A DNA stretch of 64,000 bases from Thysanoteuthis rhombus (Eukaryota; Mollusca; Cephalopoda; Oegopsida; Thysanoteuthidae): positions 63,754,116 through 63,818,115 of the forward strand of contig OY735209.1 of the NCBI GenBank assembly GCA_963457665.1, read 5' to 3'. Position 1 is the stretch's first letter, and each line of letters starts with the position of its first letter. The notes under the pieces were generated by a model. It was given only the letters and a program-made list of their open reading frames with translations, did not search any database and had not been told where the DNA came from. A program made the translations under genes and the position numbers. Below, piece by piece: positions 1-11,190 of this stretch.

Positions 1-1255
1 CAAGTAAAAGAAAACTTGACACGAAAGATTTTGTGAACCGAAAAAAAACCATAGTACATGTGTCCGTTCCTGCAGACACTGGAGCTTTCTACGTGTTTGT
101 GTCTTTATGTGTGTATATAAGAAAGGGAAAAAACAAACGATATTGTCAAAGAAAAACTGATGCCTGAGGGAAATTTACGAACAGGACTTTATATACAATT
201 ACAATACACAGAACTCAGTGTGGCATCACTTGAAGCAGAAGAGAAAAAAAAAATCTGTTTTTCAGAAGTCGTTCAGTCGGAAGACCACTTTTCGACTAAA
301 CTGTTTTCCTTCCGGTTACACTGGAAGCTAACACAGAAAATTAGATTTTTTTTGGCTTTTGTCGATGATGAGTGAGATTTGAACGGTTAAATCACGATGA
401 ACACACTTGTTCTCGTGAGACAACTGAAAATAAGTAATGTCTAGCCAGGTCTATATCTAAATGGTTGGCTGTCTGGAAATACGTGGTAAACCAGGGATCA
501 AGATGACATGAGCCTGAGGTCAGATTGAGACCCCTTTCTCATGTCTGACGAGTTTCAGTGTCCAAAATTGTACATCAGACCAGGGATAAAATCTTGAAGT
601 GCCGGTAGATTCTGACTTTGGAGGCACCCTAGCAAAAATGTGAGTGGCACACTTACTGGCACGCCAAGTGCCTTGAAAGAAGGTGACTAGCCAGTATGGG
701 AAAAATTGGGATCCTATAAGGACGTACAAACAAACAGCTTGCAACAATCCCAAATTCAAGCATTTCGACTTGAAACGTTTGTAATTTTTTATTCAATAAA
801 AGAATCCCAGAAGTCAGTAGAATTTCATTTCAAATCAAACTGATAAATCATCATCAAAAAAACGGGATCAAGAAATTTTTTGTCCATCACGTTGTCCTGA
901 TCTAATACTTCCTGATATTTCTGGTGTTGGACAGGGGGTTACCTAAAAAAGGGATGTTTACATTAATAAGCCCCACACAATTTAACAATATCTGTGCAAT
1001 AATCGAACGGGTTGTAACCAGATTTATTTTCTGCTGCTATGGAAGGTGCTGCTGACATGAAAACGGAAATCAGTCGAGTAGCAGCATTTTTCGTAATTGA
1101 AGCAGATTTATTTCTATTGTGTAATTCTTTCGATGGAATAAAAATCAATAGAAAACCAAATAGTGAGATAATTGATTTTTAAATACCCGTGTGTATTTTT
1201 GGACACCCGGTGCATGCCTGAATATCGGTTGTCAATTAAATAGCTATAAAATCAC
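1..1255. other. unassigned AT-rich DNA
   Basis: No gene, RNA or repeat was recognised. The open frames here (60-80 codons, both strands) are short, have no recognisable motif and are the size expected by chance in AT-rich DNA. Confidence 0.6.
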
Positions 1256-1257
1256 TA

Positions 1258-1518
1258 CCCTGATTGTAAATGATTATACAATGGCTACCCCGATTCTTAG
1301 TCGTGGAGTCCCAAACACTCACACACTCTCAGTGCATGGAAAGTTTTTTTTAACCAGGAGTTTGTGAGTGTGTATATTACCCAAATACAATCTATATATT
1401 AATTTCCATTTGTCTTACATGTCTTTTCCACTTAGTACATCGCCTTTCAAGTACAGGAGTGTATGGTACTTAACTATCCGAACCGGGATAGCTATTTTGT
1501 TGCCATTTACAATCAGGG
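1258..1518. mobile_element. 261-bp MITE with about 40-bp terminal inverted repeats, mariner-like
   Basis: The left arm (about 1258-1296) and the reverse complement of the right arm (about 1480-1518) both begin CCCTGATTGTAAATG and continue as diverged copies through a shared GCTAYCCCG block. Each end is flanked by TA (1256-1257 and 1519-1520), the target duplication of the Tc1/mariner superfamily. The interior has no coding capacity, so this is a non-autonomous element. It holds a second, nested inverted repeat: 1316-1328 pairs with 1358-1370 with one mismatch. Assignment to Tc1/mariner rests only on the TA flanks and the size; no transposase is present. Confidence 0.65.
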
Positions 1519-1520
1519 TA

Positions 1521-1937
1521 TCAATTTAACACATTCAATGCAGCATTTTTCCCCTGTTACAAGCAGACGGTTTCAAGGTAGGGTTGTATATCAGTATGTC
1601 TCACTAAAAGTCATTTTTCGATGAAGAAACCAGGAATTCTTAATTTCCCAAATATTGGCGCCATATTGGATTTGAGTTATGTCCCTTTTTTTATTTGTCC
1701 CAGCATAAATCTTGCCACAATCGGATAAGTGATTGCCATACGCAGAGCTCCTATATACCACCCACTATTCTTTTCGATCGCGATTCCAACAAATGCTCTT
1801 TTCTTGCACTGCAGTTAAGTGAATAAATACATATTTTGGTCTGATTCTAAACGTTGGAGTTTGTTGAAATAAAAGGAACAACGGCCGTTTTTTGGCCTAT
1901 AAGTCAGATGAGTAACACTCGAGAATTATTTTAAGGC
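1521..1937. other. unassigned spacer
   Basis: No gene, RNA or repeat was recognised between the MITE and the TATC repeat region. Confidence 0.55.
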
Positions 1938-2310
1938 ATGCTCTATTATCTATCAATCACATTCTATTCGTATCAATCTATTTATCTATCTATCTATCTA
2001 TCTCTCTATCTATCACATTTTGTTCTTATATATCTATCGCAGTCTCTTCATACTTATATATATATCACAGTCTTTTTTATCTGTCTATCTATCATTCAGT
2101 TCGTATCAATCCACCTATATATCACAGTCTGTTCGTATATATTCATCTATCTATCTATCTATCCATCCATCCATCGATCCATCTATCTATCTATCCATCT
2201 ATCTATCTATCTATCTATCACAGCTACTTTGTACCTATCACAGCCTTTTTGTACCTATCTATCACAGTTTCTTTGTACCTATCACAGCAAGTTTGAATCC
2301 ATTTATCTAG
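1938..2310. repeat. TATC/ATCC microsatellite with degenerate about 20-bp minisatellite
   Basis: Tracts of TATC (around 1983-2015 and 2143-2219), interrupted by ATCC repeats, alternate with diverged units resembling TATCACAGTCTTTTTGTACC, repeated up to about 2290. The overlapping open frames of 146 and 96 codons on the plus strand are repeat translations rich in Tyr, Leu, Ser and Ile, not protein evidence. Confidence 0.9.
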
Positions 2311-4238
2311 ATCTGTTTTTATATATTTATCAAACTGTCTCTCCTTTTCCAGCCTTGACTCACTTTATACAATCTTGACTTCTTTGGTGATTTTTAGTAT
2401 GCGATTCGTGTGGTAATCAGTGTTTTTTCCCCTTTGTCAGAAAATTGGACTGAAATATGAATAAGACAAACTGAAACTAATTGAAAATATCTTGTCAACG
2501 GCCAGATTCTCTCACTTCTCTGAGCCATCTGCCAATAACAAGACGTAAGTAAAGAATGATGGAAACCAAGACAAAGGAAGATGAGTTATACTGAAACAAT
2601 CAAACACGTAAAAATAAGTTAGAATAAAATACAAAAAATCGTACGTAACGTTGCCAACGAAATTGACTTTGGAGACTTGATGGAAATTAATTCATATATA
2701 GCTACAATACAGGGAACATGTTTATAAAGATAAATCAGAATCATCCAAAGCTTGATTTATTCTTCCTAAGTACATGACCGACCCTTCAAAAGAATCCCAT
2801 TTATATTCATTGATATTTTTAGGGGTATTGTGTGGACAACAATGAGTGAATGTATGAAAATCATTGATCAACGAGGGAGAACACTTTACAGGTACTAAGT
2901 TTGAATTTCCTCTTTTAAAATTCGAAAGCTAACTTTTTTATTGTCTTTTTGATTTTGTCTTATCTTCGAAGACCGTTCTGCAGATATTAGGGAATATTTC
3001 TCAATCTGGAACAAATTCATGAACCAGTCCCAAAATTTGATAATTTTTTTTTTGTGTCTCCTGGCCAATCATTTTGCAAAATTCCATTGAAATTCATTGA
3101 GATGTTTCGGTGAAATTGTATTTTAAAAAAGAAATAACAGATATGATTAAATATATATATTATACGTTATATTCTATTTCCGGATTTTATATTCTCATTT
3201 TTTTCATCCATCTATATATATACTTTTTCGAAGTTTACTGTCAAAGGTTGATAAAATGCTACAAAATGCAAACTCAAGTAAAAAAAATTCAAAAATAATA
3301 ATCGTCTAGTTTAATCCAATATGAATTCTCACAAAGAATGGGTTCAATATACCCTACGGCTTTCTGAATAATAATGATTCTTCCCTGGTATCTTTTATAA
3401 ATAAATACTGTATATGCGAGGGAGGCAATACATTGTGTCAAAAAAGTATCACCCAATTCGTCTTATAAGCAATGCGAGATCTTAGAAAATAAGTATTTAA
3501 TGTGATGTTCAGCAGTATTTCAAGTCAAATTGAAAACTGCATGGAAAAGTATCATCCGACAGATTAACAGAAGTCTTCAATTTTAATTGAGATATTTGGT
3601 AAATCAGTGGGCTAAACATTACTTCAGATAGATACTTCTTTAAAACTTTGGTTCCTCTTCGTTGTGGGAGTATCGGAGTTTGCGTGATCCAACGGCATTC
3701 AATGAAAATCAGGATCTATTCACAACATTAACAAAATTAACCAAAATTAACCAAAATTTTAATTACTTTGTATCAGTTTCATTTATATCAGAGAGGTGGA
3801 GTCAGCTGATTTCCATGAATTTAATTTTTAGCACCTATAATAAATCTTGGAAGGAATTTTGAATAGAATACCTCTTTGCGTTCAAATATTTTAGCGTACT
3901 TAGAGACGGTTTAAACTGCCTTTGAGTCTGTGCACTTAAAACAACGTGGTCTTCAGTCTCTAAGCAGCAAGAGATAAAACAGTAGCCAGTATAAAATCAC
4001 TTTTTATAGTTTGATGTATGAAAAGGTTTCACCTTGGTCCCAAAGTGTCACATATTAAATTTCAGCTCAACCCAGCAATCTAAAAAGCAATTCCATTGGA
4101 AGAAATTTCGCATTTTCTTGCCCCCCCCCCCGCCAAATGAGCTCTGTGAGTAGATCTCATCTTTCTTCTGATAATAGATGCTCAATCTGACCCGTGAATG
4201 TAGTTAGAAATAATTCACCTCCGTCAAGAAAGCTTTAA
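2311..4238. other. unassigned AT-rich DNA with a homopolymer C run
   Basis: No gene was recognised. A poly-C run lies at 4121-4131. The motif CCATTGAAATTCATTGA at 3084-3100 recurs at about 44664-44680 and, with one change, near 44781, so this is probably one monomer of a dispersed repeat family. Open frames of 60-66 codons have no recognisable domain. Confidence 0.55.
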
Positions 4239-5229
4239 GAGTTATATATATATATATTCACTCAGAACTATCTCTGTGTCTATCGTTCTGTCCGCAAAAT
4301 ATCTTCTGAAAATCTCATTGACTCGTAATCAGAATTCCTGGAAAAATGGTCCATGGGCAAAAGAAGACATGATCGAAGTTTTGTACTTATACAGGATTCC
4401 TTTTCAGACACCGTCCCAACAATATCCTTGTATTGTCCACACAATATTTCCAAAAGTTCCTTTTTTATCATCAACTAAAAACAGTATTTCTCAGCTAAGA
4501 CTTAAAGCTATTAGTAGAACTTTCAGAATCTTCAAGTTTCTGCCAACTCGAAATAAGTCCATCTATTCCGAGAGAATTGATCCCAAAAGCCATTGAAGTA
4601 ATGAATCCTTCCAAGTCATTTTTAGCCGCTATTTTGTTATTAAAGGGAGTGGCCTGGTGAGATGCTTGAGGTAGAGTTTTGTAGCATAGCTTGTCCAATT
4701 TTAGCAAGATCATTTGAGTGATATGCAAAATTTTCATTTTGGCAGCTCCATGTCGAGCCTTTTATGCTATTTTCTTTTTGGTACCACAAAAGTTGAATGT
4801 TTAACGTACATTTCCCTCTTGAATTCCGAGTTGTTTTGCGTGAATCTGCCTCTGTAATGGCCCTGAATCTGATGAAAGGTGTCCACACCTTGAAGTGTAT
4901 CGTCACTCTTGCAAATTCCTGGAATTAATGCTGAGTTAACTTTCGTTGGTGATCCCTTGGCCAAATAATTCGTTGATATTGCGAGTAGTTTCTGCTTATT
5001 TACGTCGCATTCTGGATACACATCAAATTTGTTTTCCAATCTTTGATTAGACAGGCTCAAATAAACCAGAACAAATTGTTAAAATGAAATTATCATGACT
5101 AAAAAAGGTTCTGCAGTTTGAAATAGTTTAATCCAAAAATATAATTAAATGATAACTTATTCATTAATGAGTATCAAGGGTGGTAATAAAAGAGATGAAT
5201 AATTTTGAATCAACCTCATCTAAATGCAT
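4239..5229. other. unassigned; overlapping minus-strand open frames
   Basis: Minus-strand frames of 64-97 codons overlap in sequence between 4280 and 5060 and could be one decayed coding segment broken by frameshifts. No family was recognised. A plus-strand frame of 106 codons (4276-4596) covers part of the same DNA. A short TA tract sits at about 4244-4257. Confidence 0.35.
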
Positions 5230-5230
<1 letters not shown>

Positions 5231-5301
<71 letters not shown>

Positions 5302-5359
5302 AATATATATATGTATATATAAATATATATATATATATATGTATATAAAATTATCAAAG

Positions 5360-5424
<65 letters not shown>

Positions 5425-5430
5425 CAAAGA
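5231..5430. repeat. TATC then TA compound microsatellite
   Basis: About ten TATC units (5231-5270) run into interrupted (TA)n to about 5417. A 19-bp non-repetitive segment, TATATAAAATTATCAAAGA, occurs twice in direct orientation (5342-5360 and 5412-5430) on either side of the second TA tract, so a unit of about 70 bp has been duplicated with the tract inside it. Confidence 0.92.
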
Positions 5431-7203
5431 ACATCATCAACGACATCCATGAATTTTGCGGAGAAAATCATTGCATACATCTGCAAAGACATCAATGACC
5501 TGAGACCAAAATATGACTTCAATAGACACAGAGGAACAGAATAATCCAAGACATCATAAATACCAACATCAAGGGAAAAATAAACAACTTGACCATATCG
5601 AAACGAACAAATACAAAAAACTAAACTACATCGCTACACACAGAACTTATAAACCACACAGCCGAATAATTATATAAACAACTTGATATAAAGACCATCA
5701 AACCTCTATTACCGATATCCAATCAACTATCTGTACAACCGATAAGGACCAGTGCCCCTAGTAGACATTAGACCAACATAACATACACAGAGACAATATT
5801 AAACCTATAAGAATTACTAACACTAACAAGAATAACATACATATCCTCACAAAAGCTAACATCAGTATCAGATACAAAAATACATATAAAAACAAACTCA
5901 ATAACAAAAATAATTCTTCTAATACAAACAACAAAAACAATAAACCCCCACAAGGATCATCAGTCTACCACTTTTCAGGCTTCCATGAACAACAGCCTCG
6001 AGAAAAATATCCTCTTCACTCCAACACAAGGACCCATCCGATACATTCCAAAAACACAGACTAGCATTCTGACCCTGGGGTAACCTCTCTATTATCTTAC
6101 ACGCACTCTGCCGAAAAAACGACCCCCGGCCAATACACATGGGAAGGGAACCAAAAACATAATACTATCCCTGATATGAATTTTACAAGACTTAATCAAA
6201 AGTTACAACACACCATTAGAATCAACACAACCCAAAAGGTAGGGTAATCAACTCGTGTAAATTAAAATTCACTAGAGATATCTTTATATTCCTGAATAAG
6301 GCTTGAATTTCACCCCTGCCTTCCACACTTCAACAAGTGTATCCTAAATAAGAACATTGATTACTTCTTTTTTTTTAGAAAATTCAAGCTGAGACTTCAC
6401 TTTGGCAAATTGAACCATGATGGCAATATTTTAGACGGACACAAACATCCAATAAATCTTTCACTCCAAAGAACATAGACCTCATTATCAAATCATTTGA
6501 ACCAACAGTTAGAGAAGACAATAAATCCACACAAAAAAGCATAATAATCAACTTGAACAACAAAACGAGAACCACACAGCAACAGAACGAGGGTTCCTTT
6601 GCAACCTTAAAAACAATACAGTCTTAATCGGTGGAAAGATGGAAGAAGAGCTATAATCATTTGGGATGTTCATGAATATCTTTAGGACGCTTAACACTCA
6701 ACTAAACAACGCAGGATTTTACAAAGAACTCCTTGATAATCTCTTCACTGAATACCAAAACATAATAACTCCCTCCAAGTATCACAAAACTCTCTTTGTT
6801 GATGGAATAACATTAAATACACCTAAACCTACTTCTACGAAACGTGGTAGGTTCTGCTTACATCCGAAAATCCTTGAATTAAATTACCGAAGTAGACCAG
6901 CCATTTCCTCTACTAAATGCAACCGAACAAACAATCGAAATATGCATCTACATTCAACTGAAAGCGATGCAATTCAAATACTACCCACGAAGCATCACGG
7001 AACTCTTAAACAGAATCAAACAATTAGAAACAACCTTAGAATTAATTTAAACTAGTCAGTATGAACGTCCAGTCCTCAAATTCTAACATTAAACACGAAC
7101 AAGGTCTCATAACCATCGAAGAATCCCTTAGCAATAGAACAACTACTGACCCCCAAATAGAAACGATTACTCACATTTATGCATCATCTTTCAGCACTCA
7201 ATA
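5431..7203 (+). other. AC-rich block, possibly a decayed mobile element
   Basis: The plus strand is conspicuously rich in A and C and poor in G compared with its flanks, giving translations rich in Asn, Thr, Lys and His. One stop-free frame spans about 5760-6060, and an ATG-initiated frame of 129 codons lies at 6666-7055 (MFMNIFRTLN...). No domain was recognised. Strand-asymmetric composition of this kind is seen in some retroelements, but there is no RT, protease, integrase or LTR evidence here, so the element class is open. Confidence 0.35.
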
Positions 7204-8477
7204 GTTTCAACTTTGATAATATTTGTACTTCTTTCGGGTGGAAGACTGTACCATTGGCACAGTGGCGGTCGTCTCCATACATTTAGTCACGTTGTGTGTT
7301 TCTAGATGCTGCATTTTTTCCTTCTAGAGGGAATTAAATTGTTGAATAATAAGAACAAGTGTTCTTTCCGTCCTTCAGAAATCTTGTCTTGAATCAACCA
7401 AGGAGATTGGAAATGAGAGCTCAAATTACTATTTGGAATTACAATTTTGGAGAACTCTTAAAAAATATTTGAATCATTTATATCAGTTTACCGAAGTACT
7501 TCTAACTACTGTTTCCTTTTAGAGCCTATATTTCATTGGCATCCCCGCCTCACCAGTAAACCGATTAAAATGAAACACTGGAACCTGGTTTTAGTATTTT
7601 AATTGTTTTTTTTTTTTTTTAATTTAAGAATTCATTTTATAAACCGAATGAAATTGTACGAAGATATTTAAGAGTACTTTTAACGGTTCTGGTTTGTCAC
7701 TGAGGATGAATAATCACGTGATAAAAATCTTATGGCAAGATGCTTTTGTGTATGTGTGTGTGTGGGGGGGGTAATAAAACCATTCGAGGAAGGACGGATC
7801 AATGGATGAATTACTTCTATTACTTCATTTTGGGCAGTAATCACTAAAATGTCTTATTTTGTAAAAAACAACAAAACAATGAAAAAAAGCAAAAACAAAA
7901 TCAAAAAATAAAACAATCAGTCAAAAAAAAAGGACCAATTTAGCATAAACTTAGGATTCAAACTGGAAATTTTATTTAGGATGATTTTAAAAGAACAAAA
8001 GTACGATTTTGTAGATATAGTAAGGGATAGATATTCAAAGGTTCAGCCTTCTAACTCTGTTATTGCATGGTATATACGTAAATACATTCATAATAAGCCA
8101 AACCGACTCAAAATCTGTAAAAAATATTTGAACAGTTTTGTTTGATAGTTTTTAATTGCGCAGAAGACTCTAAGGAAACTACATGAATAAAAAATATACG
8201 AATAGTTAACTTGCCATACAGTCAATAATGTAATAAGGAGTAGTGTTGAAAAAAAATCAAGTCCTGTCACAAAAATTCAATCGAAATGTAAACTTGATCA
8301 GATTAAGGTCTATTTATGACATAACCAGCGTTTTCAACCATAAAACATAGAATAGGGTAAACATATTTAGAAACATACACATTCTAGAAAATGTAGATAT
8401 TTTTGATAAACTATGGCCGGTTTTTGTAGGTTGAGCTTGATCTGCAAATTGCTAGTTTTCGTCTTTTTCTAAGGATC
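7204..8477. other. unassigned AT-rich DNA
   Basis: No gene was recognised. Present are a poly-T run (7606-7620), a short TG tract followed by a G run (about 7749-7770) and A-rich low-complexity DNA (7865-7930). Confidence 0.55.
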
Positions 8478-9250
8478 TCATGAAAATTTGTTGTCATAAG
8501 TAGATGTAACGGTCTACTTTCTCAAGTTCTGCGTCTCCGATTCTGATCTTTTTGATCTTATTTCGAACGTGATTGTTACTCATAATCTTCGTTTTGCTAA
8601 GGTTCATGTGTAGGCCTACATTCTTGCTTTTCATTTAGTTCATCGAGAATTACATGGAGGTAGTGTAGGTTCTCTGTAGGAAGAGCAATGCCATCTTCAA
8701 ATCTGAGGTTGTTCAGATATCTGCTGTCAATTTTGATTCCTCTTCTCTCAGTAAAAGTTTCTGAAGAAAGCTGTGAAGAGTTTGGCTGAGTTATTCTTAC
8801 TATGTCTTACTCCTCTTTAGAGATGAAAGGGCTCCAAATATTTATGCATCCTGATAAAGGAGCTTCTGTGACTGTATATGTGTTGAAGCTCTTTGACGTA
8901 TAAGGGATCTACACCTTGTACAATGATGGTGTTTATGTCCATAGGAATTTCCACTGAGTTGAAGTCCTTTCTGAAGCCCGATAAATGCTACAGCGAGTGA
9001 CATTTAGTATTCTGCTGCTTTCACTTTCAGCAGATTTATTGAATGGAGATGGTTCATGGGCTAGTAGCTTATTCTAAAGCCAACTTGCTCCCGTGGCTGG
9101 TTTTCATCTAGGGATTTTATAATTCGGTTGGGGATGATTTTTTGTGGGATGCTTTGTGCATGCTATCGAGTAAGCTAATAGGTTAGAAGTTGTTGAGGTC
9201 TTTTTCTAATATAAAAGCATTATGTTGCATTCTTTTAATTATTCGGGGCT
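8478..9250 (-). mobile_element. RTE-type LINE reverse transcriptase fragment, inverted 5' part of a twin-primed copy
   Basis: Read on the minus strand from about 9240 down to 8480, frames with stops and shifts give the RT order seen in the other copies: DLNNF then PISLLDS, a block ENQPREQVGF, then NLRFEDGIALPTENLHYLH (a decayed FADDI block) and YIYL near 8490. RTE LINEs encode an endonuclease and a reverse transcriptase. Here only the RT middle remains and the paired catalytic Asp residues are lost (EDG). The 3' part of what is probably the same insertion follows directly in plus orientation at 9255. Confidence 0.8.
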
Positions 9251-9254
9251 TTAC

Positions 9255-9790
9255 TTTGCTTCAAAAACAAAAATATCTCATTAATTCTAAAAAGAAATGT
9301 ATACAACAAGTGCATCCTCCTGATAGTCACTTATTGAGCTGAAACATGGAACCTAAGCAAGAGACAGACCTGTCAATTGAGAGCCATGCAATGTGCACAT
9401 GAAATAATTATGCCCAACCCTACATGGAAAGCTCACAAGACAGCACAATACATCCGGAAGTAGACAAGAGTCCGGAACATCATAGAATCCATTGAAAAAC
9501 TCAACTGGCAATTGGCTGGCTATGTTGCAAGAATTTCAGACAAGCAATGGACATCATGACTCACGACATGGATCCCCAGAGATCAGATGTGTAACCGTGG
9601 CCGGCAGTTCAGTAAACGTAGAGAAGAACTAGACAAATTCAGAAAGTACTGGTTTCACAAAATCCACGACAAAGCAAATCCTGGGGAAAGTCGATAAAAG
9701 ACTGATGATGATGAAACCTGTCGGGATAAGAGTTCCAAATGTTCGAGAATGATTTTTTCTAAAAAAGATTAAGAAAATAAAAATGAAATA
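9255..9790 (+). mobile_element. RTE-type LINE 3' end (C-terminal RT region and tail)
   Basis: Translation in broken frames gives SLILKRNVYNKCILLIVTY, TWNLSKRQTCQLRAMQCAHE, NIIESIEKLNWQLAGYVARI, DKQWTS and LTTWIPRDQMCNRGRQ. This is the conserved C-terminal region of RTE-like RT proteins, with the HVAR-like block appearing as YVAR. The tail contains the 3' signature GATGATGATGA (9705-9715) and then A-rich DNA. In consensus order it begins just downstream of the YLGQ motif at which the inverted segment 8478-9250 ends. Confidence 0.82.
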
Positions 9791-11150
9791 AAAGAAGATT
9801 TGGATTGATCCAATGGACTATTGATGCCAAGAGAAAACCTGAAAGATCTCAACAATTACAGGCCTATAAGCCTACTCAATTGCATATACAAACTTTTCAC
9901 AAAAATCATCAGATACCGGATTACAAAAAGATTAGATAAAAACAAAACCACGAAAGCAAGCTGGCTTTAAAAGAAGCTACTAGACCATGGAATACTTTCA
10001 TTTGATAAATTAGCTGAAAGAAAAAGCAGCACGATATAAACTACAACTTGCTGTAGTATTTATCAACTTCAAAAAGGTGTTTAACTCAGTAGAAATCCCC
10101 AAGCTCATGGAGGCCATCACTCGACATGGTGTACATTCAATGTATGAGGAAGCTATCAAAACATATATATATATGATACCAGTAGCTCCTTTACCAGGCT
10201 ATATAAAAGCTTGGAACCATTTCAGCTCCAGAAATGGATGAGATAACTTGATAGTAACTCTTCCAAACTCTTCACAGCCCGCTTTGAGATTATTTTCAGA
10301 AGTCTAGATTGGGAAATTATTGGAATCAGATTAAACTGCAAATAACTGATCAACTTTAGGTTTGCAGACAACATTGCCGTTTTTGCAGAGAACCTACACA
10401 GCCTCCAAGAAATGGTAGATGAACTAAATGAAGAGAGTATGAAAGTTGGCCCATATATGTACATTAGTAAGATGATTATCATATGCAACTACCACATCGG
10501 AAATAGAAGCACTAAGATCAAAATTAAGGATACAGAACTGGGGAAAGTCGATCATTACATCTACCTAGGACAACGAATCTCCATGAGACCCTCAAAAAAA
10601 GAAGGAATCAAGCAAAAAAAATGCTCTAGGATGGCAAGCCTTCGGCAGAGCAGGCTCAACTTTCAAAAATAAGAAGATCCCATTAATCCTAAAGAGAAGG
10701 GTGTATAACCAATGCATCCTCCCAATAGTCACTTATTGAGCTGGAACATGGAACCTAATCCAAAGACAGATCTGCAAATTGAAAACCATGCAACGTGCAC
10801 ATGGAAAAAACTATGCTGGGCGTCACATGGAGAGACCACATAGTATATCCTGGGGGAGGCAGAGTCAGGGACATCATAGAATCTATTAAAAATGGCAGAC
10901 AACCGATGGACATCGCGACTCACAACATGGATCCCCAGAGATCACATGCACAACCGAGTCCAGTGGAGTACCAGATGGGGAGAAGACCTAGAAAAATTTA
11001 GAGAGTGCTGGCTCTGCGATGCATACGACGGAGAAGTTTGGCAAATCCCGGGGGAAGGTCTATGTCCAACGACAGACGATAAAAGACTAAGGATGATGAT
11101 AGACAAGTCCCTCAATTGTTCAAAAATGGTTTTCCCCCCAAAAAATTAAA
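9791..11150 (+). mobile_element. RTE-type LINE, 5'-truncated copy (RT to 3' tail)
   Basis: Starts in coding sequence (SNGLLMPRENLKDLNNYRPISLL region, 9800-9880). It continues through a Phe-Lys-Lys block near 10065, NFRFADNIAVFAENLHSLQ (10354-10410) and YIYLGQRISMRPSKKEG (10558-10605), to the C-terminal region with MDIATHNMDPQRSHAQ (10906-10953) and a tail with GGATGATGATAGAC near 11091. The longest uninterrupted frames are 86-88 codons, so it is a pseudo-element. The catalytic FADD is FADN. Neither an endonuclease domain nor a 5' end is present. Confidence 0.88.
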
Positions 11151-11190
11151 AAAAAAGATTTGAATCGATCAAGTGGAGTACTAATGGCAA
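11151..11190 (+). mobile_element. RTE stub beginning at the same point as the preceding copy
   Basis: About 35 bases after the A-rich tail of the preceding copy match the first bases of that copy, with NRSSGVLMA here against SNGLLMP at 9806. This suggests a head-to-tail arrangement with a common truncation point. The match then fades. Confidence 0.5.
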
